Source: Gemmatimonadales bacterium
Lineage (GTDB): Bacteria; Gemmatimonadota; Gemmatimonadetes; Palauibacterales; Palauibacteraceae
Direction: 5' to 3'
DNA: 50,736 nucleotides
NCBI GenBank assembly: GCA_009841005.1
Contig: VXMR01000028.1
Span: forward strand, 1-50,736
Shown here: one piece after another, positions 1-8,153 of the stretch
Position numbering within the stretch: the stretch's first letter is position 1
Layout: each line of letters begins with the position of its first letter
Program-made: the position numbers and the translations under genes
Notes under the pieces: model-generated
The model's input: the letters and a program-made list of their open reading frames with translations, nothing else
Told to the model about the DNA's origin: nothing
Database searches by the model: none

Positions 1-212
1 GCCAGTTCGATGTCGACGATGAAGGCGTCACGCAGCACGAGCCCGACGCGCGGAACGTCTCTGATCGCGAACGTCCCCACCTTGAACGGTTCCACGAGTA
101 CGATGCCCGCCACGTCCTGGGCGGCGAGGGAGGCCGCGGAGAAGAGGACCGCGATCATTCCAAGCGGAAGGGCCCGTGCGGTCGGGGTCCGTCTGAGCAG
201 CGCTGTTCTCAT
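1..212 (-). CDS. Secreted fumarylacetoacetate hydrolase-family protein, N-terminal fragment
   Basis: The gene runs off the left edge, so only about 70 residues are visible. My translation begins MRTALLRRTPTARALPLG, continues into a hydrophobic stretch and an AAQD cleavage site, so it is exported. The mature start reads VEPFKVGTFAI, then VPRVGLVLRD and FIVDIE, the pattern of the N-terminal segment of some signal-peptide-bearing FAH-family hydrolases, which split C-C bonds in acylpyruvate-type substrates. The start ATG (212-210) is preceded by a strong Shine-Dalgarno GAGGAAAG. It lies 32 bases downstream of the M19 dipeptidase on the same strand, so the two are probably co-transcribed. The catalytic metal ligands lie outside the window, so the family call rests on N-terminal resemblance only. 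Confidence 0.5.
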   Translation of the reverse strand, partial: MRTALLRRTPTARALPLGMIAVLFSAASLAAQDVAGIVLVEPFKVGTFAIRDVPRVGLVLRDAFIVDIEL

Positions 213-244
213 GGGTCTTTCCTCTCGGTTGGGGACAGCCGGCC

Positions 245-1441
245 TCAAGGCACCAGCCCGTCCAGTTCCTCGATCGTGGCCATGGAAGGACCGCGTTCGG
301 CCTGGAGCCGGCGCGCGGTCGCTTCGGTGGCCCTCATGACGCGAAGCAGGTTGTCGGCCGCGAGGGCCCGAAGTTCGGATTCGGTCCACCCGCGGCGGGA
401 GAGTTCGGCGAACAGGGCGGGGTAGGTCGACACGTCCTCCAGTCCGACCGGCCCCCGGTCGATTCCGTCGTAGTCGCCCCCGATCGCGACGTGGTCGATC
501 CCCGCCACGTCGCGGATGTGCTCGATATGCGCCACGACGTCGGCCATCGTGGCGCGCGGGCGTCCCTCCGATGGGCCGACGTAGGTCGCGACGTCCTGGT
601 TCACGAAGGACTCGACGAACGTGACCATGACCACGCCGCCGTTCTCCGGCAGCCGCCGCAACACATCGTCCGGGACGTTGCGGGGGTGGTCCGTCACCGC
701 CCTGGCGGAGGAATGCGAGAAGATGACCGGCGCCTCGGCCACGTCGAGCGCATCGTGCATGCTCCCCGGCGACACGTGGGAGATGTCGACCAGCATGCCC
801 AGCCAGTTCATCTCGCGTACGACTTCCCGGCCGAACGGCGAGAGCCCTCCGAGTTCGGGCAGCGCGCAGCAGGAGTCGGCCCACGGGAGGTTGGCGCTGT
901 GCGTGAGCGTCATGTACCGGACGCCGAGCGCATAGAAAGCACGCAGGGCGCCGAGCGAGTTCTCGATCGCGTGGCCTCCCTCCATGCCGAGCATCGAGGC
1001 GACCTTGCCGCGGTGGAACTGGTCCATCACCTCGGCGGCGGTATACGCGAGCCCCAGATCCTCGCGGTGATCGGAGATGATCTGGAGCGCGATGTCGATC
1101 TGCTCCAGCTGCATGCGCGCGCCGCCGCCCTCCCCCATGACCGAGGCCGGGACGTAGACGGACCAGAACTGGGCCCCGACGCCGCCGGCCCGAAGGCGGG
1201 CGAGATCGGTGTGCCCCGGCGTGGGGCGCGAGATGTCGTAGGCGCGGACATCGCGGGGCGCGTCCGCGTTCCGGATCGCCCAGGGGAGATCGTTGTGCCC
1301 GTCGAACAGCGGGACGCTCGACAGCACGCGTTTCGCGATCTCGAGATGTTCGTCCTGCGCGCGCGCATCCGAGGCCGCGAGTCCAAGAACGAGCGCGGAC
1401 AGAACCGCCAGCGCCATGGTCCGGGTGAGTCGTCGCTTCAT
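245..1441 (-). CDS. Membrane dipeptidase, peptidase M19, secreted
   Basis: 398 residues. Family members are zinc-dependent dipeptidases of the renal-dipeptidase type; they cleave dipeptides including Cys-Gly. Residues 1-29 form a signal peptide (MKRRLTRT, hydrophobic core, ARAQ), so it acts outside the cytoplasm. Zinc-site motifs are present in order: DGHND at 47-51 (His and Asp ligands), MEGGH near 153 (bridging Glu), His in LTHSAN near 181, SHSSA near 243, and GGDYDG near the C-terminus (substrate Asp). The frame stays open upstream to 1642, but the ATG at 1441 is the one that gives a proper signal peptide, with GGGAG about nine bases before it. It diverges from pxpABC and precedes an FAH-like gene. 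A role in glutathione or peptide breakdown with pxpABC is inference. Confidence 0.9.
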   Translation of the reverse strand: MKRRLTRTMALAVLSALVLGLAASDARAQDEHLEIAKRVLSSVPLFDGHNDLPWAIRNADAPRDVRAYDISRPTPGHTDLARLRAGGVGAQFWSVYVPASVMGEGGGARMQLEQIDIALQIISDHREDLGLAYTAAEVMDQFHRGKVASMLGMEGGHAIENSLGALRAFYALGVRYMTLTHSANLPWADSCCALPELGGLSPFGREVVREMNWLGMLVDISHVSPGSMHDALDVAEAPVIFSHSSARAVTDHPRNVPDDVLRRLPENGGVVMVTFVESFVNQDVATYVGPSEGRPRATMADVVAHIEHIRDVAGIDHVAIGGDYDGIDRGPVGLEDVSTYPALFAELSRRGWTESELRALAADNLLRVMRATEATARRLQAERGPSMATIEELDGLVP

Positions 1442-1466
1442 ATTGCACGGGCTCCCGTTGACAAAC

Positions 1467-1500
1467 GCGGTAGCCAATATGGCGCGGTAGCCAATATGGC
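1467..1500. repeat. Exact 17-bp tandem repeat in a divergent promoter region
   Basis: GCGGTAGCCAATATGGC occurs twice head-to-tail (1467-1483 and 1484-1500). Each copy holds a short inverted repeat GCCA-ATA-TGGC (1473-1483, 1490-1500). It sits in the 181-base gap between the divergent dipeptidase and pxpA genes, 26 bases upstream of the dipeptidase start. Two equally spaced half-palindromes in a divergent promoter would suit a repressor or activator of either gene; a chance tandem duplication is the alternative. Confidence 0.6.
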
Positions 1501-1611
1501 CCTCAATGGATTCTCGCTTGGCGGACGGCGCGCCGCCAGCCGTGCCGCGTCCCGGGCGGCCGTGGCGAGAGTCGTGGCGGGAGACAGGTGCGGGCGCCCT
1601 TCCGGCATGGG

Positions 1612-1617
1612 TATCTT
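1612..1617 (+). promoter_or_regulatory. Candidate -10 box of a leaderless pxpA transcript
   Basis: TATCTT lies five bases before the pxpA ATG at 1623, and there is no Shine-Dalgarno between them. Transcription from this box would start at or next to the start codon. No convincing -35 is visible. It belongs to a pattern seen at 8148, 30177, 36329 and 43018. Confidence 0.35.
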
Positions 1618-1622
1618 CCCGT

Positions 1623-2354
1623 ATGCTGATCAACTGCGACATGGGAGAGAGCTACGGGCCCTGGGAGAAGGGGGCCGACGAAGCGGTGATGCCGCTGATC
1701 GACCAGGCCAACATCGCCTGCGGCGGCCATGCCGGGGATCCCGATACGATGGCTCGGACGCTCGAGCTGGCGGCCGCGCACGGCGTGCAGGCGGGGGCGC
1801 ACCCGGGCTATCCCGACCGACGGAACTTCGGGCGCCTGCGGTTGGACTGGCCGCTCGACTCGATGGTGCTTGAGATACAGGCGCAGATCGGGGCGCTGCA
1901 GGGCGTCGCGTCGGCGATGGGCGTCCGGCTTCGGCACGTGAAGCCCCACGGAGCGCTGTACCTCGCCATGATGAAGGATGACCGGCTTCTCACGCGGCTG
2001 GCGGAAGGCGTGGCCGCCCTGGACCCGTCGCTCGCTTTCGTCCTGCAGGCGACGCCGGAGCGCCGGCGGCACCAGGCGATGTTGGAGCACACGGAGCTGA
2101 GGCTGGCATTCGAGGCCTTCGCCGATCGGGCCTACGCGCCGGACGGGCGTCTCCAGGCGCGCGGGATCGACGGGGCCGTCCTCTCCGACGCGGATGCCGT
2201 CGCCGGCCACGTGGCGAATCTCCTCGACGGATTCGTGGAGACGCCCGAGGGTCCTCTTCCAGTCGAGGCGGAGACGCTCTGCGTTCACGGCGACAACCCC
2301 TCCGCGACGGCGGTGCTCCGCCGCATCCGCGAACTCGTGCCGCGGAAGAAGTAG
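1623..2354 (+). CDS. pxpA: 5-oxoprolinase subunit PxpA (LamB/YcsF family)
   Basis: 243 residues, the usual family length (E. coli PxpA about 244). PxpA works with PxpB and PxpC in ATP-dependent cleavage of 5-oxoproline (pyroglutamate) to glutamate in the cytoplasm. Family motifs: INCDMGES at the N-terminus, ANIACGGHAGDP, AGAHPGYPDR, and HVKPHGALY, followed by a C-terminal VHGDNPSA. The frame is open upstream to 1506, but ATG 1623 is the start that aligns with the family's N-terminus. First gene of the pxpABC operon, with 7 bases to the pxpB GTG. The upstream TATCTT at 1612 and lack of a ribosome-binding site suggest a leaderless message. Confidence 0.95.
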   Translation: MLINCDMGESYGPWEKGADEAVMPLIDQANIACGGHAGDPDTMARTLELAAAHGVQAGAHPGYPDRRNFGRLRLDWPLDSMVLEIQAQIGALQGVASAMGVRLRHVKPHGALYLAMMKDDRLLTRLAEGVAALDPSLAFVLQATPERRRHQAMLEHTELRLAFEAFADRAYAPDGRLQARGIDGAVLSDADAVAGHVANLLDGFVETPEGPLPVEAETLCVHGDNPSATAVLRRIRELVPRKK

Positions 2355-2361
2355 ATCGCCG

Positions 2362-3033
2362 GTGATCACCTTCCCGGGGCCGGTGAGCGCCCTGGTCACG
2401 CTTCCGGTGGCGCCCGACCGGGATGCGATCGCCCGGGTCCTCGATCTCGAACGCTTCGCGCGCGAGGCGCTGCCGGATCTTCGCACGACGATTCCGGCCT
2501 TCAACCGGCTCCTCGTCGAGGGCTCGCCCCACAGCTGGAACGCGACGGATGTCGAGTCCAGGCTGGCCGCGGGTGCTGAAGCATGTCTCGCGGAGGCGCC
2601 CGGGATCGACGCGGGCGACCCCGTGTCGCTGCCTGTGTGCTATGACCCGGAACTCGCGCCCGACCTCGAGGCCGTGGCGGCGAACGCGGGCGTGGGCGTG
2701 GCGGAGGTGGCGCGGCTCCACAGCGGCACGACGTACGCCGTGCTCGCGACCGGGTTCGCACCGGGGTTCGCATACATGGGTGACGTGGACGCGCGGATCG
2801 CGATGCCGCGCCTCACAACGCCCCGTCCGCGGGTCGAAACGGGATCCGTCGGGATCGCGGACCGGCGCACCGGCATCTATCCGGCGGCGGGGCCGGGGGG
2901 CTGGCGTCTGATCGGCCGCGTTCCCGAGGCGTTCTTTGCGGATGCCGCCGAGCGGATCGCGCGCTTTCGACCCGGAGGCTCGGTCGAGTTCCGCCCGATC
3001 GACCGGGACGAGTACGAGGCCGCGGGCGGATGA
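2362..3033 (+). CDS. pxpB: 5-oxoprolinase subunit PxpB (KipI family)
   Basis: 223 residues from GTG 2362. PxpB is the cyclophilin-like small subunit that pairs with PxpC; older names are allophanate hydrolase subunit 1 and kinase inhibitor KipI. Family hallmarks are the VxVCYDPELAPDL-like stretch (here VCYDPELAPDL), LHSGTTYAV, the ATGFAPGFAYMG motif, RVETGSVGIAD and IYPAAGPGGWRLIGR near the C-terminus. No ATG is available between the end of pxpA and the first conserved residues, so the GTG is the best start. Its TGA overlaps the pxpC ATG (ATGA, 3030-3033), indicating translational coupling. Confidence 0.93.
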   Translation: MITFPGPVSALVTLPVAPDRDAIARVLDLERFAREALPDLRTTIPAFNRLLVEGSPHSWNATDVESRLAAGAEACLAEAPGIDAGDPVSLPVCYDPELAPDLEAVAANAGVGVAEVARLHSGTTYAVLATGFAPGFAYMGDVDARIAMPRLTTPRPRVETGSVGIADRRTGIYPAAGPGGWRLIGRVPEAFFADAAERIARFRPGGSVEFRPIDRDEYEAAGG

Positions 3034-3965
3034 GCCCGCACGGCGTCGTGGACCGTCCCGGCCCGTTCTGCACGATCCAGGATCTGGGCCGCCGGACCGG
3101 CCGCCGGGCCGGACTCGCTCCCGGGGGCGCCATGGACCAGCGCGCGTACCTCTGGGCCAACCGGCTCCTCGGCAACGAGCCGGCGGCCGCCGCGCTCGAG
3201 ATCACCCTGGGCGGCTTCGCCCTGCGCTTCGCCGTCGAGACGGCCGTGGCGCTGACGGGGGCCGACTGCGCCGCCACGCTCGACGGCGCCGAAACGGGGA
3301 CCTGGCGCACCGTCCGGGCACGACCGGGCCAGGTGCTCCGGCTCGGCTACAGCGCGACCGGCATGCGCGCCTTCGTCGCGTTCCCCGGCGGACTCGATGT
3401 CCCCACGGCGTTCGGCTCCGCGTCGGCCGTCGTGCGCGACGGATGGCCGGGGCTGCTCGGCCGGCCCCTGCGCGCGGGCGAACCCCTTCGGTGGGCCGAA
3501 CCTCAACGCGCGTGTCCGGTGCGGCGGGTGCCCCGCGAACTCGTTCCGCCCAACACGGCCTCGCTGACGCTGCCGCTGATCATCGGCTACGAGTGGGCCG
3601 AGTTCTCGAACGCGGATCGTGAGCGGGTGTTCGACGCCGAATGGACCGTCGATCCGGCGAGCGACAGAACCGCCGGCCGACTGGTCGGCCCCGCCCTGGG
3701 TTCGGGCCCGCGCGTCCTCGACTCGACGCCTCTCGTGGACGGGACCGTGCAGGTCACGGGCGACGGTCTGCCGCTCGTTTTCATGCGGGATCGCCCGACG
3801 ATCGGCGGCTACGCGAAGCTCGGCTCGGTGGACCCGATCGCGCTCGACGCCTTCGCGCAGGCGCGGCCGGGCACGCCCATCCGTTTCGCCCGTGCCGACA
3901 CCGATGCGCTCCGCCGCGCCCTCGCCCGGCGGGAACGGTTCTTCGGGATCCACCACGCTCCATGA
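3030..3965 (+). CDS. pxpC: 5-oxoprolinase subunit PxpC (KipA family, biotin-dependent carboxylase-like)
   Basis: 311 residues, typical for the family. PxpC is the large partner of PxpB in 5-oxoprolinase. Visible motifs: VDRPGPFCTIQDLGR at the N-terminus, GAMDQRAY, NRLLGNEPAAAALEITLGG, AFVAFPGGLDVP, and a late block VTGDGLPLVFMRDRPTIGGY then KLGSVDPIALDAFAQ. Start overlaps pxpB's stop by four bases. After its stop there is a 91-base gap with a new promoter, so the operon probably ends here. Confidence 0.94.
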   Translation: MSPHGVVDRPGPFCTIQDLGRRTGRRAGLAPGGAMDQRAYLWANRLLGNEPAAAALEITLGGFALRFAVETAVALTGADCAATLDGAETGTWRTVRARPGQVLRLGYSATGMRAFVAFPGGLDVPTAFGSASAVVRDGWPGLLGRPLRAGEPLRWAEPQRACPVRRVPRELVPPNTASLTLPLIIGYEWAEFSNADRERVFDAEWTVDPASDRTAGRLVGPALGSGPRVLDSTPLVDGTVQVTGDGLPLVFMRDRPTIGGYAKLGSVDPIALDAFAQARPGTPIRFARADTDALRRALARRERFFGIHHAP

Positions 3966-3976
3966 TCGGAAAAAAG

Positions 3977-4006
3977 TTGAACGGCGACGCCCCGTTTGCT
4001 TATGTT
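3977..4006 (+). promoter_or_regulatory. Sigma-70-type promoter for the LysM peptidase gene
   Basis: TTGAAC at 3977-3982 and TATGTT at 4001-4006, separated by 18 bases, preceded by an A-run at 3970-3975. The stretch is AT-rich against the 70% GC background. Predicted transcription start near 4013 gives a leader of about 44 bases with a GGAGG before the GTG start at 4057. This is the clearest two-box promoter of the window besides the one at 36305. Confidence 0.6.
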
Positions 4007-4056
4007 TCAGGTTCGGGTGCAGTTCAGGTGGGGTGGATCAGCGGGGCGGAGGCATC

Positions 4057-4785
4057 GTGAAAACCTGGGCAACCTTGCCGTTTCTTCTGGCCGTGGCCGT
4101 GCCGGGCGAGATCTCGGGACAGAGTCTGCGCGGGTCCACGAGTTCGCTGGATCGCCAGAACCGTGTCGCCCGTCAGCACGACTTCACCTACATCGCGACG
4201 CCCGAACAGGTGCAGCGCTTCGTCGACGCCGGCTATCTCGTCCCCGTGACCGCAACGGCGGACTTTGAGCTTCACGAAATCTCGTTTCCCTACGCGCGGC
4301 CCGAAGTGAGGCTGTTCATATCCCGGCTTGCGTCGCAGTACCGGCGTGCGTGCGGCGAGCGACTCGTGGTCACGAGCCTGACGCGCCCGATGAACCGGCA
4401 GCCGCTAAACGCCTCCCCGCGCTCCGTACACCCCACCGGCATGGCGCTCGACCTGCGCGTCCCCGGCCCGAAGTGCCGCGGGTGGCTCGAGCGCGTACTG
4501 CTCCAGCTCGAGGGCTCGGGGGTGCTCGAGGTTTCCCTGGAGCGCCGCCCGCCCCACTACCACGTGGCGCTCTTCCCGCAGCAGTACGCTGCCTACGTCG
4601 AGCGAATCACGCGTGCCAGCGGGCAGCAATACGTCGCCGGCGGGGGGCGGTACCGGGTGAGGGCGGGCGATTCGCTCTGGGAGATCGCCCGTCGACACGA
4701 GACGACCGTGACGCGCCTCCGATCCGCGAACAACCTGAACGGGAGCCGGATCTATCCGGGCCAGGTCCTGACGCTTCCCGACTGA
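4057..4785 (+). CDS. Exported M15-like peptidoglycan peptidase with C-terminal LysM domain (DUF5715-like)
   Basis: 242 residues starting at GTG 4057, chosen because GGCGGAGG ends four bases upstream and a signal peptide (VKTWATLPFLLAVAVPG) follows. The central domain has the M15/VanY-type arrangement: SVHPTGMALDL (His, Asp metal ligands) and HYHVAL (third His), preceded by LVVTSLTRP. Residues about 196-242 form one LysM repeat: YRVRAGDSLWEIARRH through NGSRIYPGQVL, which binds peptidoglycan. It likely trims wall peptides in the periplasm; the exact bond cut is not visible, and DUF5715 proteins are largely uncharacterised. It has its own promoter, and the next gene follows by about 40 bases. 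Confidence 0.75.
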   Translation: MKTWATLPFLLAVAVPGEISGQSLRGSTSSLDRQNRVARQHDFTYIATPEQVQRFVDAGYLVPVTATADFELHEISFPYARPEVRLFISRLASQYRRACGERLVVTSLTRPMNRQPLNASPRSVHPTGMALDLRVPGPKCRGWLERVLLQLEGSGVLEVSLERRPPHYHVALFPQQYAAYVERITRASGQQYVAGGGRYRVRAGDSLWEIARRHETTVTRLRSANNLNGSRIYPGQVLTLPD

Positions 4786-4812
4786 ACCCCGCCGAGGACC
4801 TCGGCTTCAGGC

Positions 4813-4817
4813 GGAGG
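4813..4817 (+). promoter_or_regulatory. Shine-Dalgarno pointing to a non-AUG start of the TonB receptor
   Basis: GGAGG at 4813-4817 is followed, after five bases, by ATC at 4823. The signal peptide of the downstream receptor begins at exactly this point, and there is no ATG, GTG or TTG in frame between 4772 and 4874. The site therefore argues for initiation at AUC, or for a one-base sequence error (ATC for ATG). Confidence 0.45.
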
Positions 4818-4822
4818 ACGTC

Positions 4823-7222
4823 ATCCGCTTCGAGATAAGAGCAGCGCTGACGATTCTGTCCCTCACGGGGGCCGTGGCGGCGGTCGGCGCCGGCGGAACG
4901 CACGCACAGGAACCCGAAGCGGTACGCCTCTCGGGCTATGTGCGGGTCGCGGAGAACGACGAGGTCATCCGGGCCGCCCGGCTCGACATCGTGGAGCGTG
5001 ACCTCGTCATCGGGACCAACCGGTTCGGCTTCTACTCGATCGAGTTGCCCCCCGCGCGGTACTCGATCCGCGTCTCCAGCCTCGGCTACGAGACCGTGAG
5101 CGAGGTCGTGGATCTCAACGAGACGACGTCGCTGGACTTCGCGCTCCCCCTCAGGCCCGTCGTCGTGTCGGAACTCAGGGTGACGGCCGACCGGGAACCT
5201 CCGGACCTCGACCCGGCGAGCGTGGACATGAGCGTCGTCCGGCTCGACATCCCCTCCCTTTCCGAACTCCCGCTCGTACTTGGCGAGGCGGATCCGGTCC
5301 GCACGCTGACCCTCTATCCCGGAGTCAGCACGGCGAACGACGCGACGACAGCGATCAACGTGCGCGGGGGCGCGGGCGACGAGAACCAGATTCGCCTCGA
5401 CGATTCCGAGGTCTTCAATCCGGCCCACGCCATCGGCCTCTTCTCGACCTTCAACTCGGACGCGGTGGGGGACGTCACCCTCTACAAGGGCGGGATCCCG
5501 GCCCGTTACGGCGGCCGCCTCTCCTCCGTGCTGGAGATCCACCAGCGCGAGGGGAATTCGCGCGAGTTCGAGGGGGCGGCGACGCTGGGCCTCCTCTCCA
5601 GCCGCCTGAGCCTCCAGGGGCCCCTCTTCGACGGGAGGGGGTCCTGGCTCGTCGCGGGCCGCCGCACCTACGCGGACCTCTTCCTGGGCCTGTCGAGCGA
5701 CCCCTCGATCCAGGAGAGCGCCGCCTACTTCTACGACCTCAACGCCAAGGCGAACGCGCGCTACGGCGCCACCGGCCAGGTCATGCTCTCCGGCTACTTC
5801 GGCCGCGACCGGCTGCGGATCGGGACCCAGGCCTCCGCCGCATGGGGGAACGCGACGGGCACGGTGCGCTGGAACCACGTGTTCGGCCCGGTCTTCTCCC
5901 ACGTGACCGTGACCTACAGCGACTACGAGTATCACATACAGAACAGCTTCAACGCCAAATCCGCCTCGCTCGACGCGGGGATCCGCAACTTCAGCGTGAC
6001 CGTCGACGAGTCATGGGACCTCAGCCCGTCGGACCGGCTGGAGTTCGGGCTGGGGCTCCGCAGCTACGAGATCCAGCCCGCGAACATCGCTCCCGGCGAG
6101 GGCTCCGCGGTCATCGCGACCGAGTTCGAGTCCCGGAAGGGCCTCGCTCCCGAGGCGTACCTCGAACACGAAACGGAGATCGGACGCCTGGGGCTCCGCT
6201 ACGGGCTGCGGGCGAGCGGGTTCATCCGGCGCGGTGGCGCGACGATCTACGACTACGAGAACGACGCGCCCGTCGTCTATCGCCCGGCACTGGGCCGGTA
6301 CGAGCCCGGCGCGATCGTGGACAGCACGCGGTACGGAAACGGCGAGACGATCGTCTCCTACGGGGGGATCGAACCGCGGCTCGGAGTGCGCTTCGGGGTC
6401 AGCGACGCCTCGTCGCTCAAGGCGAGCTACTCCCGCACGCGGCAGTACCTGCGGTTGGTGACGAACACGAACTCTCCCACTCCGCTCGATCTGTGGGATC
6501 CCGTGGGGCCGTACGTGAAACCGCACGTCGCCGACCAGTTTGCGCTCGGCTACGTCACCACGCTCGCCGGGGGGCGCTACGCGCTTTCGGGAGAGGTTTA
6601 CTACAAGCGGGCGCGCCATCTGATCGACTACGTGGATGGCGCGGACATCTACTTCAGCCGGCGCCTCGAAACGCTTCTCCTGCCGGGCGAGGGGCGCGGG
6701 TACGGGGCGGAATTTCTCCTGAGGAAGACCCGCGGACGCCTCACCGGATGGGCGAGCTATACCCTCGCCAGCTCGGATCAGCGGACGCCCGGACTCACGG
6801 CGGCGGATCCCGGGGTCAACGGCGGAGACTGGTATCCATCCCCCTACGACCGAACGCACGACTTTGCGCTCACGGGACTGTACAGATTCGGCGAGGACTG
6901 GAGTCTGGGAGCGAACTTCGTCTTCGCCACGGGACTGCCGACGACGTACCCCGTCGCGCGGTATCAGTTCGCGGGCCTGATCCTGGGAGAGTACGGGCCG
7001 CGGAACGCCAGGCGCCTTCCGGACTATCATCGTCTGGACGTGTCGGCCACCAGGAGGTGGGGGCGGGGAGAACTCCAGTTCGGGCTCTTCAACGTGTACA
7101 ACCGCTTCAACGCGCAGGCCATCGCCTTCCGCCAGAACCGGGATTCGCGCACGGTCACCGAGGCGGTGGAGACCGCCGTGTTCGGCTTGGTGCCGAGCAT
7201 CAGCTACCGGTGGAACTTCTGA
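4823..7222 (+). CDS. TonB-dependent outer-membrane receptor with carboxypeptidase-regulatory-like N-terminal domain
   Basis: About 799 residues if read from ATC 4823. It imports an unknown ligand across the outer membrane using TonB energy. Order: signal peptide (RFEIRAALTILSLTG to HAQE), CarboxypepD_reg-like beta-sandwich (LSGYVRVAEND, GFYSIELPPARYSI, SSLGYETVSE), TonB plug (NVRGGAGDENQIRLD, ALYKGG-like LYKGGIPARYGGRLSS), then the barrel ending SYRWNF with terminal Phe. The first conventional start, GTG 4874, would leave only about 12 residues of signal peptide; hence the upstream start. Its stop overlaps the DUF4249 ATG by one base (7222). TonB receptor plus DUF4249 lipoprotein is a recurring pair in Bacteroidota and relatives. 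Ligand unknown. Confidence 0.88.
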   Translation: MRFEIRAALTILSLTGAVAAVGAGGTHAQEPEAVRLSGYVRVAENDEVIRAARLDIVERDLVIGTNRFGFYSIELPPARYSIRVSSLGYETVSEVVDLNETTSLDFALPLRPVVVSELRVTADREPPDLDPASVDMSVVRLDIPSLSELPLVLGEADPVRTLTLYPGVSTANDATTAINVRGGAGDENQIRLDDSEVFNPAHAIGLFSTFNSDAVGDVTLYKGGIPARYGGRLSSVLEIHQREGNSREFEGAATLGLLSSRLSLQGPLFDGRGSWLVAGRRTYADLFLGLSSDPSIQESAAYFYDLNAKANARYGATGQVMLSGYFGRDRLRIGTQASAAWGNATGTVRWNHVFGPVFSHVTVTYSDYEYHIQNSFNAKSASLDAGIRNFSVTVDESWDLSPSDRLEFGLGLRSYEIQPANIAPGEGSAVIATEFESRKGLAPEAYLEHETEIGRLGLRYGLRASGFIRRGGATIYDYENDAPVVYRPALGRYEPGAIVDSTRYGNGETIVSYGGIEPRLGVRFGVSDASSLKASYSRTRQYLRLVTNTNSPTPLDLWDPVGPYVKPHVADQFALGYVTTLAGGRYALSGEVYYKRARHLIDYVDGADIYFSRRLETLLLPGEGRGYGAEFLLRKTRGRLTGWASYTLASSDQRTPGLTAADPGVNGGDWYPSPYDRTHDFALTGLYRFGEDWSLGANFVFATGLPTTYPVARYQFAGLILGEYGPRNARRLPDYHRLDVSATRRWGRGELQFGLFNVYNRFNAQAIAFRQNRDSRTVTEAVETAVFGLVPSISYRWNF

Positions 7223-8109
7223 TGCGCGGCGGCGGCGGGCATCGGGTGACGACGGCGGGCCGCCTGCTCGCGTTGGCGGGGTGCGTTGCGGCGGCGGGCT
7301 GCGAACGGGTCGTGGACGTCGACATTCCCGACCCGGTGCCGAGACTCGTCGTGGAGGGACGGATCGAGCGCCTCAAGGAGGCGCCGACCGGGAGGCAGCG
7401 AATCCGGCTGTCGACGACGGCGGGCTTCTTCGACAGCCGGCCGACCCCGCCCGCGACGGGGGCCATCGTCACGGTCGTCGATGGGGCCGGCCGCGCCTAC
7501 CCGTTCCCGGAGATCGAGCCGGGCCTGTACGGGACGGAACATCTCGTCGCGCGCGTCGGCGAGACGTACACGCTCTTCCTCGAGTACGCGGGAGATGTGT
7601 ACGAGGCGTCGGCTCTGCTGCGCGAGGTGGCCCCGATCGACTCGCTGTACTTCGTGTTCGAGGAGGAGTCGCTCTTCATCGACGATGAAGGCTATCGGGC
7701 GGCGATCGACTTCGCGGACCCGGCCGGAGTCCCGAACTACTACCTGTGGGAACAACTCGTGGAGGGCGTGAACGAGATCCCGCCGGACCCCGGAAACGCG
7801 ATCAATCTCGTGAGCCGGGACGAACTGTACGACGGGCAGGATGTGGTCGGCTTCCAGCCGAACGACGAGATCGCCATCGTGCCCGGCGAACACGCGGAGA
7901 TCCGCCAGATCTCGCTCTCGAGGCTGGGCTACGACTACTACTACGCGCTCTTCGAGCAGAACGCGCTGGGGTCGGCGAACCCCTTCTCGATCCCGCCCGC
8001 GAACGTGCGCGGGAACGTCACGAATCTGGACCGCCCGTCCCGGTTCGCGTTCGGCTTCTTCGGCGCGGCCGAGGTGAGCGTCGCGGAGGGGGTCGCGCCG
8101 GCGCGATAG
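7222..8109 (+). CDS. DUF4249-type lipoprotein, partner of the TonB receptor
   Basis: 295 residues. The N-terminus carries a lipoprotein signal with lipobox AAGC (LLALAGCVAAAGCE), then VVDVDIPDPVPRLVVEGRIE, the usual DUF4249 opening after the lipid anchor. Further family-like features are a beta-rich middle (GAIVTVVDGAG, GETYTLFLEYAG, YEASALL), and a central acidic part with conserved aromatic residues (NYYLWEQL, GYDYYYALFEQN). It starts inside the receptor's stop codon, so the two are co-translated. By analogy it would be a surface-exposed lipoprotein assisting the receptor, but no binding activity can be read from the sequence. No SusD gene is present. Confidence 0.78.
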   Translation: MRGGGGHRVTTAGRLLALAGCVAAAGCERVVDVDIPDPVPRLVVEGRIERLKEAPTGRQRIRLSTTAGFFDSRPTPPATGAIVTVVDGAGRAYPFPEIEPGLYGTEHLVARVGETYTLFLEYAGDVYEASALLREVAPIDSLYFVFEEESLFIDDEGYRAAIDFADPAGVPNYYLWEQLVEGVNEIPPDPGNAINLVSRDELYDGQDVVGFQPNDEIAIVPGEHAEIRQISLSRLGYDYYYALFEQNALGSANPFSIPPANVRGNVTNLDRPSRFAFGFFGAAEVSVAEGVAPAR

Positions 8110-8147
8110 AGGGTCGCCGGCCGGTGCCGGAATCCGGCCCGCCGGGC

Positions 8148-8153
8148 TATGTT
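8148..8153 (+). promoter_or_regulatory. Candidate -10 box (TATGTT) overlapping the annotated ATG of the desaturase-family gene
   Basis: TATGTT spans 8148-8153, and a GTG codon begins at 8161, seven bases after it, in the same frame as the ATG at 8149. The same hexamer is the -10 of the well-formed promoter at 4001. If used, the ATG at 8149 would lie upstream of the transcript and the true start would be GTG 8161 on a leaderless message. No -35 is evident. Confidence 0.4.

Noticed and set aside
1458-1463. TTGACA as a -35 box on the plus strand for pxpA
   Set aside because: No -10 at 16-19 bases, and the pxpA start is 160 bases away.
2194-2361. N-terminal extension of PxpB overlapping pxpA
   Set aside because: The extra residues are Arg/Ser-rich shadow sequence; family similarity begins at GTG 2362.
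4823-8109. SusC/SusD polysaccharide-utilisation pair
   Set aside because: The second gene matches DUF4249, not SusD; no glycoside hydrolase lies in the region.
8126-8138. GCCGG-AAT-CCGGC hairpin after the DUF4249 gene as a terminator
   Set aside because: Only five pairs and no T-run; such stems are expected by chance at this GC content.
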